Source of the DNA: Berghia stephanieae
Taxonomy: Eukaryota > Mollusca > Gastropoda > Nudibranchia > Aeolidiidae
DNA: 64,000 bases
Reading direction: 5' to 3'
NCBI GenBank assembly: GCA_034508935.3
Contig: CM067446.1
Coordinates: forward strand, 57,881,424 to 57,945,423
Shown here: piece by piece, positions 1 through 11,379 of the stretch
How positions within the stretch are numbered: position 1 is the stretch's first letter
Layout: each line of letters opens with the position of its first letter
Made by a program: the position numbers and the translations under genes
Notes under the pieces: model-generated
What the model was told of the DNA's origin: nothing
The model's database searches: none
Seen by the model: only the letters and a program-made list of their open reading frames with translations

Positions 1-987
1 GTAGAATTACGAAATTTTGTCTCCATTTTCAGAACTTCATGAAGTCATTTAAGTCATTAAACCTTATTGAAAATGAAGGTTGATGCAAGAGTTCATAAGT
101 TTAAGGCTTTTGAAGAGTTAAATCCTACTTTTATCTCCTAAATCTTTGAATTTTTAAATGTTCAAGTAAGCAGGTCTGAAATTCTATAATTCTCTTTTCA
201 TGTCCAACAAATCTCTCTTTCCATCTTTCTGTTTCTTTCAGATTCTTTAATCAATGAACCTTAAATTAAAATATGTATATACAGAATTTCCTTTGTTCAT
301 ACATACAGGGATTTTTTTTAGGGTCTTTTCCAAGAGAAGACTAGAATAACCCAGGCTTAGCCTCAGATCAGCACTGCAAAGTGAGCAAAGGTGAGGTTAC
401 TTGCTCAAGATAACACAGTGCAGGTAGTATTTGCATTGAGTACCTTTTAGGTGCAAAGAAAAGATCATACGAAGTGCCTCGTTGACTTGGACACAGCTTT
501 TTTTTTCTCTTTAAATTGACTACACTTTGCAATCCTAGAGTTATTTTCTCTTTTGTGCTAGGTTCTATTTTTGAAAATGGATTTCATTTAACAGAATGTT
601 AATTTTGCTAGTTATAATCGAGTCTTTATTTTGTTAATTGTAACTGATGGCAGAACTGTGCAAAGAAATTTCAACACTGAATTTTTAAAAATCACCTATG
701 CCTATTTACAATGATCAAATACACAATACATATCCAGTTAATCATAGCTATTTGTCAGAATTTTATGTCATCATTATGTTGCGAACTCTTCAATCCCACA
801 TAAACAAGCATCACATCATTCTTTGTATCAACACATCATGCTAATACAAACAACTTCATCTAAATACAAAACTACTACCATACAATCATGGGTACAAATA
901 CAGAGTTAGCCATTAAATCATTAATAAAAAATAAACTGCATGATTTTAATTTTAAAAGGACTTTTTTAAAAAGTGTATAAAACTCAC
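1..987. other. AT-rich non-coding DNA, probably F8A intron
   Basis: This stretch lies downstream (in minus-strand sense) of the last visible F8A exon. It begins with the donor of that exon and shows no further exon with F8A-like coding sequence. I see no repeat family in it. The rest of the F8A gene should lie before position 1. Confidence 0.5.
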
Positions 988-1056
988 TCTTAAAGCATTC
1001 CCAACTTCAAGACAAAGGGCAGCTGCAAGAGTGATATTTTTGTTTTCAATATGCAC
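988..1056 (-). CDS. F8A1: F8A exon (23 codons)
   Basis: The exon is 69 bases, phase 0 at both ends. The minus strand reads TTTCAG before it and GTGAGT after it. It encodes VHIENKNITLAAALCLEVG plus NALR, matching the helical repeat RLHLELGQPAAAAALCLEL of HAP40. Confidence 0.88.
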
Positions 1057-2731
1057 CTGAAAAAAAATATTCAAATGTAGAATTTATATATCATTAAAAG
1101 ATTCAGGTGATTACATTGAAAAATCAATACAGCAAGGAATGAAAAAGAGACATTATGTCATCCCATTAGGAAAAAATGGTAAATCGCTGAATGCCGTCTT
1201 TCAGATCAACGTCAAATATACATTAATCTCATTTTTTTAAAACAATAAGTGAACCCCTTTAATATCTCGTAATATAAGATAAGATAATTAATAATTCATA
1301 ACTTCTGTTGTCATGTTTACCTCTTCTCAAAATAATTAAATTTTCTTAAGATAGCATTTGTAAAAAGCTCACCCTAATGGCATGGCTGTAACAGTTGATA
1401 GAAGATGTCAAATGCTCTTCAAATCCTGGTACCTTGAGCTCTTCATCCATTTTCCAAGCTTCGAGAAAAGCCCTAGCAGCATCTGTCAATGCCTGTGCTT
1501 CTCCAGCGGCATTAGACAATGTGTGTTCACATCTGAAATGATGCAGAAAAGAAATTTATGAAATTTATGACACAGAGCAATTCAAAATTACATTATAAAT
1601 ATAATAAATAAAATCATATTTCCCAAAAAATATGATAATAATAAAAAAAAATAAATGAGACTTTTTGAGTGCTTTCCATGAACCAAACATTTAAAAGCGC
1701 TCATTATCATCATCATCACGGCTTACCCCTCTTTTAGTTTCTGTATCATCTTGATGAGATATGGCTCCCTTGGGACTTTTGTACATTTTAGTTAGTTTCC
1801 TTTGCTGTCCAGGGAATACGAAGAATTTTCAGGTAGCATTTCATTTCAAATGCATTGATTTGATTCTCATCATTTTTTTATGATTGTCCATGATTCAAAT
1901 CCATATAATGCTGTAGTAAATATGCATGTACTTAATTTCATTTTCAGCTGAATGCTTTCACTTTTCCATAATGTCAAAAATTGTGTTAATTTTGTTTGGG
2001 CAAGTGCTATCTTCCTTTGGATATCAGTTGCTTTTCCATTTGCCTCTATTCTTGCCACACACAGCCGTTTATTACACTAGATATCTTTCACTTTAGTTTT
2101 CTACCGCCTCACCCCCAATGGGAACGACCCATCGTCGATGACGGGGAGACCACCGTGTGGTTACGTCATAACAGATGTCCAGAACGTGAAAACTGGCCTA
2201 TATTTATCCCTGCAGGTAGAATGCACCGCTTGGATTTCATTGTCAGTCAGGCTATAGGACAGATTTCGTAAAATCGTTCATTTTTACACTGCAATTGCTG
2301 ACCATACACTTCTTCTATATTTTTCTATTTTATATGGATATAACGGCCACATTTTCATCTTCAAGACGCAATTATTTTCATTGATATCAAGAAAGGGTGA
2401 GTATACTTTATTCTCTCTTGAAAAATGTATATTTTTCTATTTAAAATTAACCTGATAAATATTTTTAATTGTTTAAAAAATTCAAATTGATGTTATCTGA
2501 GTTTTGTTACCCTAACACATGGTAGTAAATATTAAGAGTTATAATCTACTTTTAATATAGCATTTATTTCAATGATTTGTAATGACCAGTTTCTGCACAC
2601 TGAATGTGTAAACACATCTAGTCTAATTCTTTGTTGGCTAACAAAATGGTCCCGTATTCAGACAAACTCCTGAGACATAAGAACACGAGTCCAATTGTGA
2701 TGATAACGTTATTGTTGTTGTTGTTTTATGG

Positions 2732-2774
<43 letters not shown>

Positions 2775-2795
2775 AGCGCAGTAATAGTAGTAATC

Positions 2796-2849
<54 letters not shown>

Positions 2850-2856
2850 CACACAC

Positions 2857-2932
<76 letters not shown>

Positions 2933-3765
2933 AGAGTGTGTGTGTGTGTGTGTGTGTATAAAACTCATGTATGCACATTTTTAGAACGGAACGATTTTTA
3001 TTGCTTGTTCAGTCAAGTTCTCATGATTTCTCTGTGAAAATTGAACTTTGAACCTATAACTTTCACACCGATTTGCCATTCCGTCTTCACGATTCGCACC
3101 TTCCCTCGATATTCTTCTACATCGCCCGTTGGGACAGTCAACGGGCGTGGGAAAAGAGGGTAGATAGATATATTATGACATCAAAAAGCGATGTGATCAA
3201 AGGTGGAGGATGATTGTGTAACATCAAAAGGCCGGTGGACTGCGATACAAGGCTGAAGTTTCGAGGGGATATGTGATTTGAGTGGGAGGGGCTTATTTGA
3301 CTTTGTCGATGACCGACTGGTGGACGATTGAAATTATAAATGTCCTTTTTCAGCAGCCAATTGGAAATGGGTAATTGTAAACATCTGATTGGCGCTCCAT
3401 GGATAGAAATCAGTTTGGAGGTCATGGGATGAAATTGCTGGAGAGATGGAGTAAATTTGAAATGAATTGAACGTAATTTGGGGTGTTGTCTAGGTGTCAA
3501 ATAAGACTCTCGCAGACCGGTGATAAATCAATTTTTTTGGCCGCAAATGCTACAGTTAACTTCTTTCTCTATCTTATTTTTGCTAAAATTATTTCAGAGT
3601 GGATATATAGGCGGATTCCATTTTGAATAACGGGCATTTAGAACTATATTTTAAAGGAAAATTATTACGTTATTATTATTAGCAGGGATCTAGGCGATCA
3701 CTATCGTATTATTACTAACAATCAATAATATTATTATAACTCTTATAATTACAATTATTATTATT

Positions 3766-3853
<88 letters not shown>

Positions 3854-4368
3854 ATATCAATAATAACTAATGATTTTTTTTCTTTACTCAGATGAATGGT
3901 CATACTGAAAACAAGCATTGTCTCAATGCAAATGGACTCTGCCGAATAAGCTGTGAAAGGGCTCAAATGAGATATGTGGTTAAAAAACATTTCATGCAAA
4001 CTACTCCACAATTAGGAAGTGAAGTTCCACCGGTGAAAAAAAGAAAACAGAACGTTGGTTAATTAGATGCTGTTTCTGTGAAATGTAACAATCGGCTGTT
4101 CCTTACAATAATCGTGAGGTTCTACATATGTTAATAAAACGTAAAAAATGTGTTAAGATCTAGACGTCTATACAAAGTTCAAAGGAATACTTATAACTTA
4201 TCTTTACCTATGATTGTCAATTTATTTTAAAATAACAGTTCATTTTGATTATCTGATCATTAATCCTCCCCCCCCCCCCCCCCCCCTCCCATCTTTTTCA
4301 ATGCGTTTATCACGATTTTTTATTGTCAAAAAATGGATATTATTTATTTTTTACTATTATCATTATTA

Positions 4369-4444
<76 letters not shown>

Positions 4445-4685
4445 CATTATTATTATTATTATTATTATTACAGTGGTGATCAAGAGTAAGATAAATACAC
4501 TGATATTATATGATTATTACTAGTATTAGTATTACATCGATATCACATGTTTCAACTGATTCACATTGATCATTTCTGTTATCCACGATGCTTCGGTTGT
4601 TCAATAAGCAGACCATTTTCAACAATTTCCATTTTAAATAGTATTAGCTATCTGGTCGGCTCCTGTTTTTTTGTCGCAGCACTGG

Positions 4686-4772
<87 letters not shown>

Positions 4773-5565
4773 TGTGTGTAAGTGTGTGTGTTGGTGTACA
4801 TAAAACTAATTTATGCAACGTTTTACCACGAAACAATTTTCATTTTACCACCTCAGTTTAATCTCTCATCAGTTCTCTCTGACAATTGAACTTTGAACCT
4901 ATAACTTTAACACAGCTACGTCATTCCATCTTCACGATTCGCACCTCACCGCGATATTCTTTTATGTTGACTCGTGGTACAGTCAATGGGGTTGAGAGAA
5001 GAAGATAGATATTGAGTGACATCATCAAAAGCGATCTGATCAACGCTGGCGGATGGTTGTGTAACATCAAAGACCAGTGACTGGTCTACAAGGCCTATCA
5101 TATTCGTGGGTATGTGTGATTTGAGTAGGAGGAGCTTTCTTGACTTTGCTGATGACCGAGTGGTGGACAATTGAATTTAGAATTGTCCTTATTCAGCAGC
5201 CAATTGGAAATGGGCAATTGTAAAAAGCTGATTGGACGCTCAATGAAAAGAAAGCAGTTTGAGGGACATGAAAGGAAATTGCCGGAGAGCGTGGAGTGGG
5301 GAGGAGTAAATTATATTGAATGAATTGACAGTAATTTGGGGCGTTGGGAAGTTAAATAAAACTCTCGGAAACAGGTGATGAGTCAATTCTTTGGCCGCAA
5401 ATGATTCAGTAAAATTCTTTATTCTTTCTTTCTTCCTTTTTTTTATTTCCTTTCTGTCAGAGTGAACATATAAAGGCGAATTCCAATTTTTTTTTAAACG
5501 GGCATTTAGAACGATATTTTAAAGAGAAATTATTGCATTTTACCAAAATTAGCATAATTATCATT

Positions 5566-5609
<44 letters not shown>

Positions 5610-8600
5610 ATTATTATTATTATTATATAGCTTAGATCTATACAAACGTCAAAGGAATGTATATAACATATCTTTTCCTGAGAATTGTCAATTGCCATTA
5701 CTAAAACCAGTTCGTTTTGATCACTTGATCAACAAACCCCTACAATTCGGTGATTACGCATTTTTTTTATTGCTGTCAAAAAGGATATTGCTGTACAGGT
5801 GAGCGGATATCTCAACAATGCTTCATTACAAAACGACTTTGATTATATATTTCTACTCTGTGAATATTGGTGATTATTGCAGTATTTCTCATTTATTTGT
5901 ATAAACTCAGATAACTATGTAATTTTTGATTATATCGTTTGAAGTAATTAAAATTTCTGACCCATTTTTATGGTTATTTCCTATAAAATCTAATCCCAAA
6001 TGATCTACTAAAATTATATCAAATAAAAGTATGTAAATCACTAGTTATGAATCTAAAATATCTTATTGCAACATCTAATAGCATCTTTACTACACCACTT
6101 TGAACTTGAGAAAAAAATCATCAAAACAGGAAAAATTGCTCAGTCCCCCTTTCGGCACAGGCCGTGACTCGCCATCTGTTATGAACTAGCGTCCCGCAAA
6201 ATTTACCTGTCGAACTAAAGTGAAAGCAGTAAACGGCTGTGCACAAGACATACAAAACTGTTGACATTCTCAAGTGTTTCTCTATTAACCACAATTTGAG
6301 CTTTTGGACTTTTCTCATTGTCCATTACCTTGGTTTTTTTTAGCATTTTGTCCTCACTATGTTGTTTTACAGGTTGCACTAACCTGTCTAATCCAGAGGG
6401 CGTTGTTGACAGGAGTGCAGTGTCGTCAGCATATCTCAGATTTAAGATTGGTTTGTCATTTAATTTTGGTGCACTGTAGTTTTGTTAAGTGTTACCATTA
6501 TAGCGTTTGTAATTTAATCAAATAGAAATATATTTTTTGTACTAAACACAGAAGAACTCTCAAAAGAGTGGTTTCAGTCACAATCTTGTATGTTCAAGTA
6601 CTTTTAGGACCATCAACAGGTGACAAAACTGTGAATTGATGGATAACAAAGCGAATAAATGATTATATGTGATTTAAGCTTTTTACATTGTTGCTTCATG
6701 GTTAAGGTAAAGGCTTTCTGGGTTGCCTTATTATCTTTTGGATTGAGTGTAAAAGACATTTACTTTTGTTTGCATCTTATCTTAAAATCACAACCAAGTG
6801 AGAAATTATGGAGTGGGCAGACTATCATATAGAAGCACCATATTTGAGTCAGTTTTTGGTTATGTTTGTTTTTGATGTTTTTATGGAAATTAAAACCCCT
6901 TTGAGGTCATGTCACTAAAAAGAAATACTAAAAGGTTCTCAGATCTAGCTGACTATGGCCCAAGAAAAAGAAAGACAAAAAGAATGAATTGAACCCGAAA
7001 ATAGATAGATCCAAGAGCAATCTATCAGCATCATTAGTCTGAAAACAGCTTAAAGTCACAGACACCAACACAGGTCCTCAACGAAAAAGGGTATACTTAA
7101 AAGACTTTAGACAAGCTCCAACAGAACTTAATTTGCATCATTTCAGAACAAGGAAACAAAGTCAGATGAAAAAAAGGAATAAGGTGTACAAACCATCAGT
7201 CTCAAGGGCAACATGCTCCCACCTGCGAGAAATTCCATCCACTGCAAAACCTAAATTATTTCAGTCTTTATACAAATATTATCCCAAAGACAAATTTCCT
7301 AATGAAACGATAACAATGAAATCTAAAACGAATTTTACTTTATACAGTTATTCAATAGCTCGTGAACTGATATTTGTAATTTCAATGTCTTTAGATGGAC
7401 TAATAAGGATCATCTTATCTTTTCATCCTTACCTGGCTTGAGCCAAACAACAAAATCCTGCATATTGTGGACATTCTTGGTTTTTCAAGTTTTTAGCCAG
7501 ACTAGCTGTAAAGAATGGGGGAAAAAATGTATAAGGAAATTCAGTAGGATAAGCAAAGAGACAATATACATTATTTTTCTGCTTTTCACTCAACCCCTTT
7601 TCAACAATATATATAACATTTTCAACAACAACAAAAATAATATTAATAAAAATAATAATGGATAATTCAACATTGAAGAAAAGACTAAGGCAAATTTTCT
7701 TTGTCAAGAAAAGACACCCTAGGCAGTTCAAAGAAATATTCTTTAACAAACCTGAAAACATAATTAAGCAGGTTTATATGAGAATGAGGGGATCCGATAC
7801 CTCAGTTGGTTGAGCACTCAATTCACACGCAAAAGGACCGTGATCGATCCCAGGTGCAGTCGAGATTTTTCTGATCCCTATCCAAAGGATAACAAGCCAT
7901 TTCTATTGTCCAATACATGCTATAGAAACTAGGATAAACTCCGACTCCATGGGCCTATTAGCTCCAGATGATATGAGAAAGACATAGCTATTCAGCACAC
8001 AATGGCTAGCTAACCAATTAAAAACCCTTCATAAGACAAATACGGTGCTTGACCACTCAGCACACATTCAATGAGGTACCCCAGGGAGGAGGTGAAAGCA
8101 AAATTTGAATTTGGGGTGCGATGAAGACTCACAGGGGGGTGATGATCAAGAACTACATAGGATTGATTTTATACTAGGAGTTATTTTGATGTTTTAAGTA
8201 AACCTCACATCATAGGTGAAACGTTAGTTGCCCCAGCACATACAGGAAGTTATAAAGATTGTTTTACACAAAGATCCTTAACCAGTAATGAAGGCTTTAC
8301 CTCAAATAACAGCATAATTCAAAGGCGAATTGATGAAATAGCGAGAGAAGCTGAGGTCAATTGATTCAGCTTTTGAAAGTGACCAAATTCAGCCTTCAAA
8401 TGGACGAGTCGACTTTCAGCAACATTGATGCCATACTGCTGACCTATAGATTGTTTTATACAAGGCAATCACGTTTGCCAAGAACAGCTCTTTGCATGCA
8501 CCTTAACTACAGACACCAAGAGGGCAACATTGTATGATTCTCAGCCCTGATAAAACTGTTCGCGATTTTTTACGAAGATAGGAAATCCCAATCACAAATA

Positions 8601-10016
8601 TTAAAATGTGTGCCACAGATGGGGCAGTTGCCATGGTAGGGCACTATCGTGGCTTTACAGCATTTTTTTAAGAGGCTACGGCTAACATTTTTATCAGTAT
8701 ATTGTGTGATTCACAGACAACACCTTTAAGCTAAAAATCTTACCCAACCATTGCATGAACAGTCTAAGTGCACATGCTCAATTCTCGCTTTTTCAAACAG
8801 CTTTGCATGGAGACTGACAAAGAGATCAGTATGTTACTGCTCCACACAAAGGTTCGATGGCTCTCTAAAGGGAACTGTCTTGCTCGATTACTTACACTAT
8901 TCAACTCCATTGTCTAGTTTTTACAGTCAATCAATTCTCAAATCACCGACCAGCTCAACGGAATCAAAGACAAAGTAAATTATCTGTCTGATGTCTACAG
9001 AAAATTCAACGAACTGGATCAACAGATACAAGGTAATGACATCAACATGATCAAGAGAAATCTGCTTGAACTGCAAAATGATTTTGAGTTAAAGCCCCTG
9101 TTCAAGCGGGGAAAAGTATCAAGATTTCTGATTGAGAGCAGCAATTTGTTGCAAATTTCCTGCACTTTGGAAAAAGGCTAAATTTTTTTCATCGCTGTCC
9201 CGACGTCATATCTGATGGTTTCAGCGTTGTAACACACATTCTTTCAAAGTCCCGAAATAGTCTCGACATTGTATATAGAGGGGATCTGTGACTATGGCTG
9301 ACATCCATGTCTCCAAACATTGACTCATGGACAAACACCAAATTCATCGCATTTAATGGGATGGCCACTAAGTTGATGCATTTGCGCATTCTTTTTCAGC
9401 GCCATTGATGTGTGAGTGAGACAGTATTATACATATATATATATATATGCAAAATAATATCGCACAAAACTATCTTTTTGTCTTTGTCTGCCTTAGTCAT
9501 TTTGTGTTGATGATGAAATGATGAAAAAGCGGGATGGGGTACGATGACCCAACTAAGTTTGAGTACAATGGTTTAGTTGACGTACTTATCTATTGGATAC
9601 AATGAATTAGATGATATTGACTGCTTAGCATATTGATCACTACAAATAATCGAATTTAAATTTAAACTTGAGCATCTATATAGAGAAATATCCACTGGAC
9701 ATGCTCAAACTGCTTCACAAGGGTCCCCAGCCACAGCAACACATAGCAAAGAGGACAAGAAATGGTAGTTGTGTTGTGAGGTGATATTAATTTTTTTTTC
9801 CAACAGATATATATCACTGTTAATGGCCAGGTATTCAAAAAACATCCCTGAGTAGGTGAAATCACTCAACTTTACGCCGCATTGAGTGGGATTTGAACCT
9901 GGGACCTACCAGTCCAAAAGCAAGTGTCATACACAACAAGTGCACGAGTGTATAGCAACAAACACTTACCAAACTGTTCACTTCCTTCAGCTACATTGGG
10001 TTTCTTCAAAAACCGT
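988..10016 (-). CDS. F8A1: F8A/HAP40 (40 kDa huntingtin-associated protein), internal part of a multi-exon gene
   Basis: F8A/HAP40 is a TPR-like helical protein that binds and stabilises huntingtin and is linked to Rab5 and early-endosome motility. Four minus-strand exons join in phase: 9970-10016, 7433-7505, 1373-1532 and 988-1056. Seen in the translation, in order: RFLKKPNVAEGSEQF, then SLAKNLKNQECPQYAG, then CEHTLSNAAGEAQALTDAAR, then VHIENKNITLAAALCLEVG. From memory of the human protein, these align with [50 protein letters not shown] and RLHLELGQPAAAAALCLEL, collinearly and without gaps at the joins. Every join has an AG acceptor and GT donor, and the codon phases agree. The first exon (upstream of 10016) and the C-terminal half (before position 1) were not found. 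Human F8A1 is intronless, so the split structure is notable. The introns hold a LINE, a 4.2 kb TIR element, a dead hAT transposase and SINEs. Confidence 0.92.
1373..1532 (-). CDS. F8A1: F8A exon (53 codons plus one base)
   Basis: The exon is 160 bases. Its acceptor is CATTTCAG and its donor is GTGAGC on the minus strand. It completes an Arg codon begun in the preceding exon, then encodes CEHTLSNAAGEAQALTDAAR followed by AFLEAWKMDEEL and SSINCYSHAIR. The GEA-ALT-AAR-FL pattern is the HAP40 signature. Confidence 0.92.
1740..2055 (-). mobile_element. LINE fragment, C-terminal part, in F8A intron
   Basis: The minus strand encodes ARIEANGKATDIQRKIALAQ, then TTALYGFESWTIIKK, then INAFEMKCYLKILRIPWTAK. 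This is the region after the reverse transcriptase in RTE-type endonuclease-reverse transcriptases. It is the continuation of the piece at 6246-6445. The two are separated by the TIR element at 2060-6241. The copy is degenerate and 5'-truncated. Confidence 0.8.
2725..2960. repeat. Compound microsatellite (ATG)n-(GTA)n-(AG)n-(GT)n
   Basis: Four pure tracts lie end to end: ATG from about 2731, GTA from about 2797, AG from about 2859 and GT to about 2957. Open frames here are repeat shadows. Confidence 0.95.
3766..3853. repeat. (ATC)n microsatellite
   Basis: About 29 perfect ATC units follow a short ATT run. Confidence 0.95.
4351..4470. repeat. (ATT)n microsatellite
   Basis: About 40 ATT units with rare ATC variants. 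A poly-C tract lies at about 4267-4286. Confidence 0.95.
4685..4790. repeat. (AG)n-(TG)n microsatellite
   Basis: About 43 AG units followed by interrupted GT units. It is the counterpart of the tract at 2859-2957 in the tandem duplication. Confidence 0.95.
5556..5630. repeat. (ATC)n-(ATT)n microsatellite
   Basis: ATC units followed by ATT units. It occupies the same place in unit 2 as the array at 3766-3853 in unit 1. Confidence 0.9.
6246..6445 (-). mobile_element. LINE fragment, reverse transcriptase motif region
   Basis: The minus strand encodes NLRYADDTALLSTTPSGLDR, with the YADD catalytic box of reverse transcriptase, then KVMDNEKSPKAQIVVN and ENVNSFVCLV. It continues directly into the piece at 1740-2055 once the 2060-6241 insertion is removed. 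The upstream RT and endonuclease are missing. Confidence 0.8.
6446..7432. other. F8A intron, no recognised element
   Basis: AT-rich DNA without a repeat family or coding signal that I can recognise, other than the adjoining LINE and F8A exon. Confidence 0.4.
7433..7505 (-). CDS. F8A1: F8A exon (small, 73 bases)
   Basis: The acceptor TTTACAG and donor GTAAGG are on the minus strand. It encodes SLAKNLKNQECPQYAGFCCL then AQA, aligned with [20 protein letters not shown] of human HAP40. It begins with two bases completing a codon and ends with two bases of the next Arg codon. Confidence 0.92.
7788..8045 (+). mobile_element. tRNA-headed SINE
   Basis: It begins with a tRNA-like promoter: an A box around CTCAGTTGGTTGAG and a B box near GATCGATCCC. 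A non-tRNA body follows. The head has no matching 3' acceptor strand, so it is a SINE and not a tRNA gene. Confidence 0.6.
8170..9335 (+). pseudogene. Decayed hAT transposase (ZBED5/SCAND3-like) in F8A intron
   Basis: Read across several frames, the plus strand spells pieces of a hAT transposase in order: KPHIIGETLVAP, then NNSIIQRRIDEIARE, then FSLQMDESTFSNIDA, then LLHTKVRWLSKGNCLARL, then LNGIKDKVNYLSDVYRKF, and a C-terminal piece FSVVTHILSKSRNSLDIVYR. The order matches ZBED5/SCAND3-type domesticated and free hAT proteins. Several frameshifts and in-frame stops make it non-functional. It is opposite in strand to F8A. No clear TIRs were found. Confidence 0.72.
9662..9945 (-). mobile_element. 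tRNA-headed SINE (same family as 28655-28945)
   Basis: On the minus strand the B box is GGTTCAAATCC near 9893. The body ends in segments that match the SINEs at 28655-28945 and 31062-31247: the pieces around GGCCAGGTA, CCACTGGACATG and CAGCAACAC. It lies next to the F8A micro-exon. Confidence 0.75.
9970..10016 (-). CDS. F8A1: F8A micro-exon (47 bases)
   Basis: The acceptor TTTTCAG and donor GTAAGTG are on the minus strand. It encodes RFLKKPNVAEGSEQF, almost identical to human [15 protein letters not shown]. A (CT)n tract of over 120 bases begins 66 bases upstream of its acceptor, inside the preceding intron. Confidence 0.9.
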
Positions 10017-10080
10017 CTGAAAATGAAGAAATTGAAAATATTAAATAATGTCTGGATATGATAGTAGTATATGAATGGAC

Positions 10081-10212
<132 letters not shown>

Positions 10213-10244
10213 TTTTTTTTTTTTTTTTTTTTCTCTCTCTCTTT

Positions 10245-10998
10245 CTATCACTCTATCTAATCTCTGTGTGCAAGGTTTGGTTTTTTTTTAATTTATTTCA
10301 ATTTACTTTATTTTACTGTACATTTTGTTAGCCAGATGTTTCATGTCGCTCAAGATAAATAGCAGCCAAATTTTTGTAGTAAAAAAATATTATAATAATT
10401 ACAATGAGTCTTCTCAATGAAAATGATGGAATATAATATTACATTGCGATGTGTACATATTTGCAGGTTTGAAAACCCAAATTGTTATGGGTTCACTGAA
10501 TTGTTGTAATGGAAATACTCGCAAACTAACGCAAAGTATTGTCCATCACAACAATGTCAAATCACGCCTATATTTCGAAAGATTCCCAAGTGTCATAGTT
10601 TTGACACCTGACAATAATAATAATGAGAATTTGACTTTTGAAAACTCAAAACAAAAAAGTTCTACAAAAAAAATCCAATTTGGCAACCTGGTTGCTTGTC
10701 AAAGCATCAGTAAAATTACTTCACTCGGCAGGGACAACTTTTTTACGATAGTACCAGCTACCCTTTCATTATTTCCATTCTTCAATTGAGATCAAACCTA
10801 ATAGAGCTTAACATGTTTGTCAATTTAAATCATAATTTAATCATAGGTGTCTGTGTAATTATCTATTACTATTAGCCCTATCACATTTACTTATTTGATG
10901 TTTTATGTGTTGTATTCAATTTTAATTCAGTAATAATTGGTTCATGACATTTCAAATGACCAGGAACTTCAATAAAAATTTGGCTGCGGCTATTCAGA
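10245..10998. other. Intergenic or intronic DNA with no recognised element
   Basis: I see only AT-rich sequence and a short open frame at 10451-10789 without family resemblance or codon-like bias. The missing first F8A exon was looked for here and not found. Confidence 0.4.
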
Positions 10999-11379
10999 CT
11001 TGAGCAGAGACGCCAACTTTAAATTTGGCTCACAGGAGTTTCAGACACCACTCGTAGGAATTTCAATGCCGAAAGAGGAATTTCCGCACACAAGAAAAAG
11101 GAATTGGAATGGTATTTGGCATTGTGTTTACATATTGTATAGTTCTAAATAGATAACAGATTAGGATTATATAATGATACATAAACACATTGCCAAATAC
11201 AATCCCAAAGTTTCCTTATTTCAAATGAAGTAAAGCGCCAAAACCTAATGGTAGAGATTGTAGTACTGGTGGTAGTGTTTGTATTGCCAAATTATTGAAA
11301 GTAACTGGAGGCACAGTTGGATTGTACAACTCCAGACACTTTCGATGATTTGTCTCATTCACTGCAGACTGTTGGTGGT

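Larger units (their letters stand above)
2859..5800. repeat. Diverged tandem duplication inside the 4.2 kb TIR element
   Basis: Unit 1 (about 2859-4345) and unit 2 (about 4685-5800) share the same order of landmarks: an (AG)n/(GT)n tract, the segment TTGAACTTTGAACCTATAAC, a strip on fragments such as GCAGCCAATTGGAAATGGG, an (ATC)n tract, and an end block with CAAAGGAAT and AATTGTCAATT. I judge them roughly four-fifths identical by eye. The middle of unit 1 holds a longer ATC array. Confidence 0.8.
2060..6241. mobile_element. 4.2 kb TIR DNA transposon-like insertion, no transposase
   Basis: The ends are CACAGCCGTTTA and its complement TAAACGGCTGTG. Further terminal blocks match in inverted order (CTTTCACTTTAGTT, then TCATAACAGATG), so the diverged TIRs reach about 110-130 bases. 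CACA stands directly outside both ends (2056-2059 and 6242-6245), a 4-bp target-site duplication. Removing the element rejoins the interrupted LINE reading frame as FVCL-VARIEANGK. A 4-bp duplication with CAC termini would suit a Chapaev-like family, but no transposase is present, so the superfamily is open. The interior is a diverged tandem duplication with long microsatellites. Confidence 0.78.

Noticed and set aside
1996-2271. Open frame with PQWERPIVDDGETTVWLR
   Set aside because: It straddles the LINE and the left end of the TIR element, so it is a chance frame across an insertion junction.
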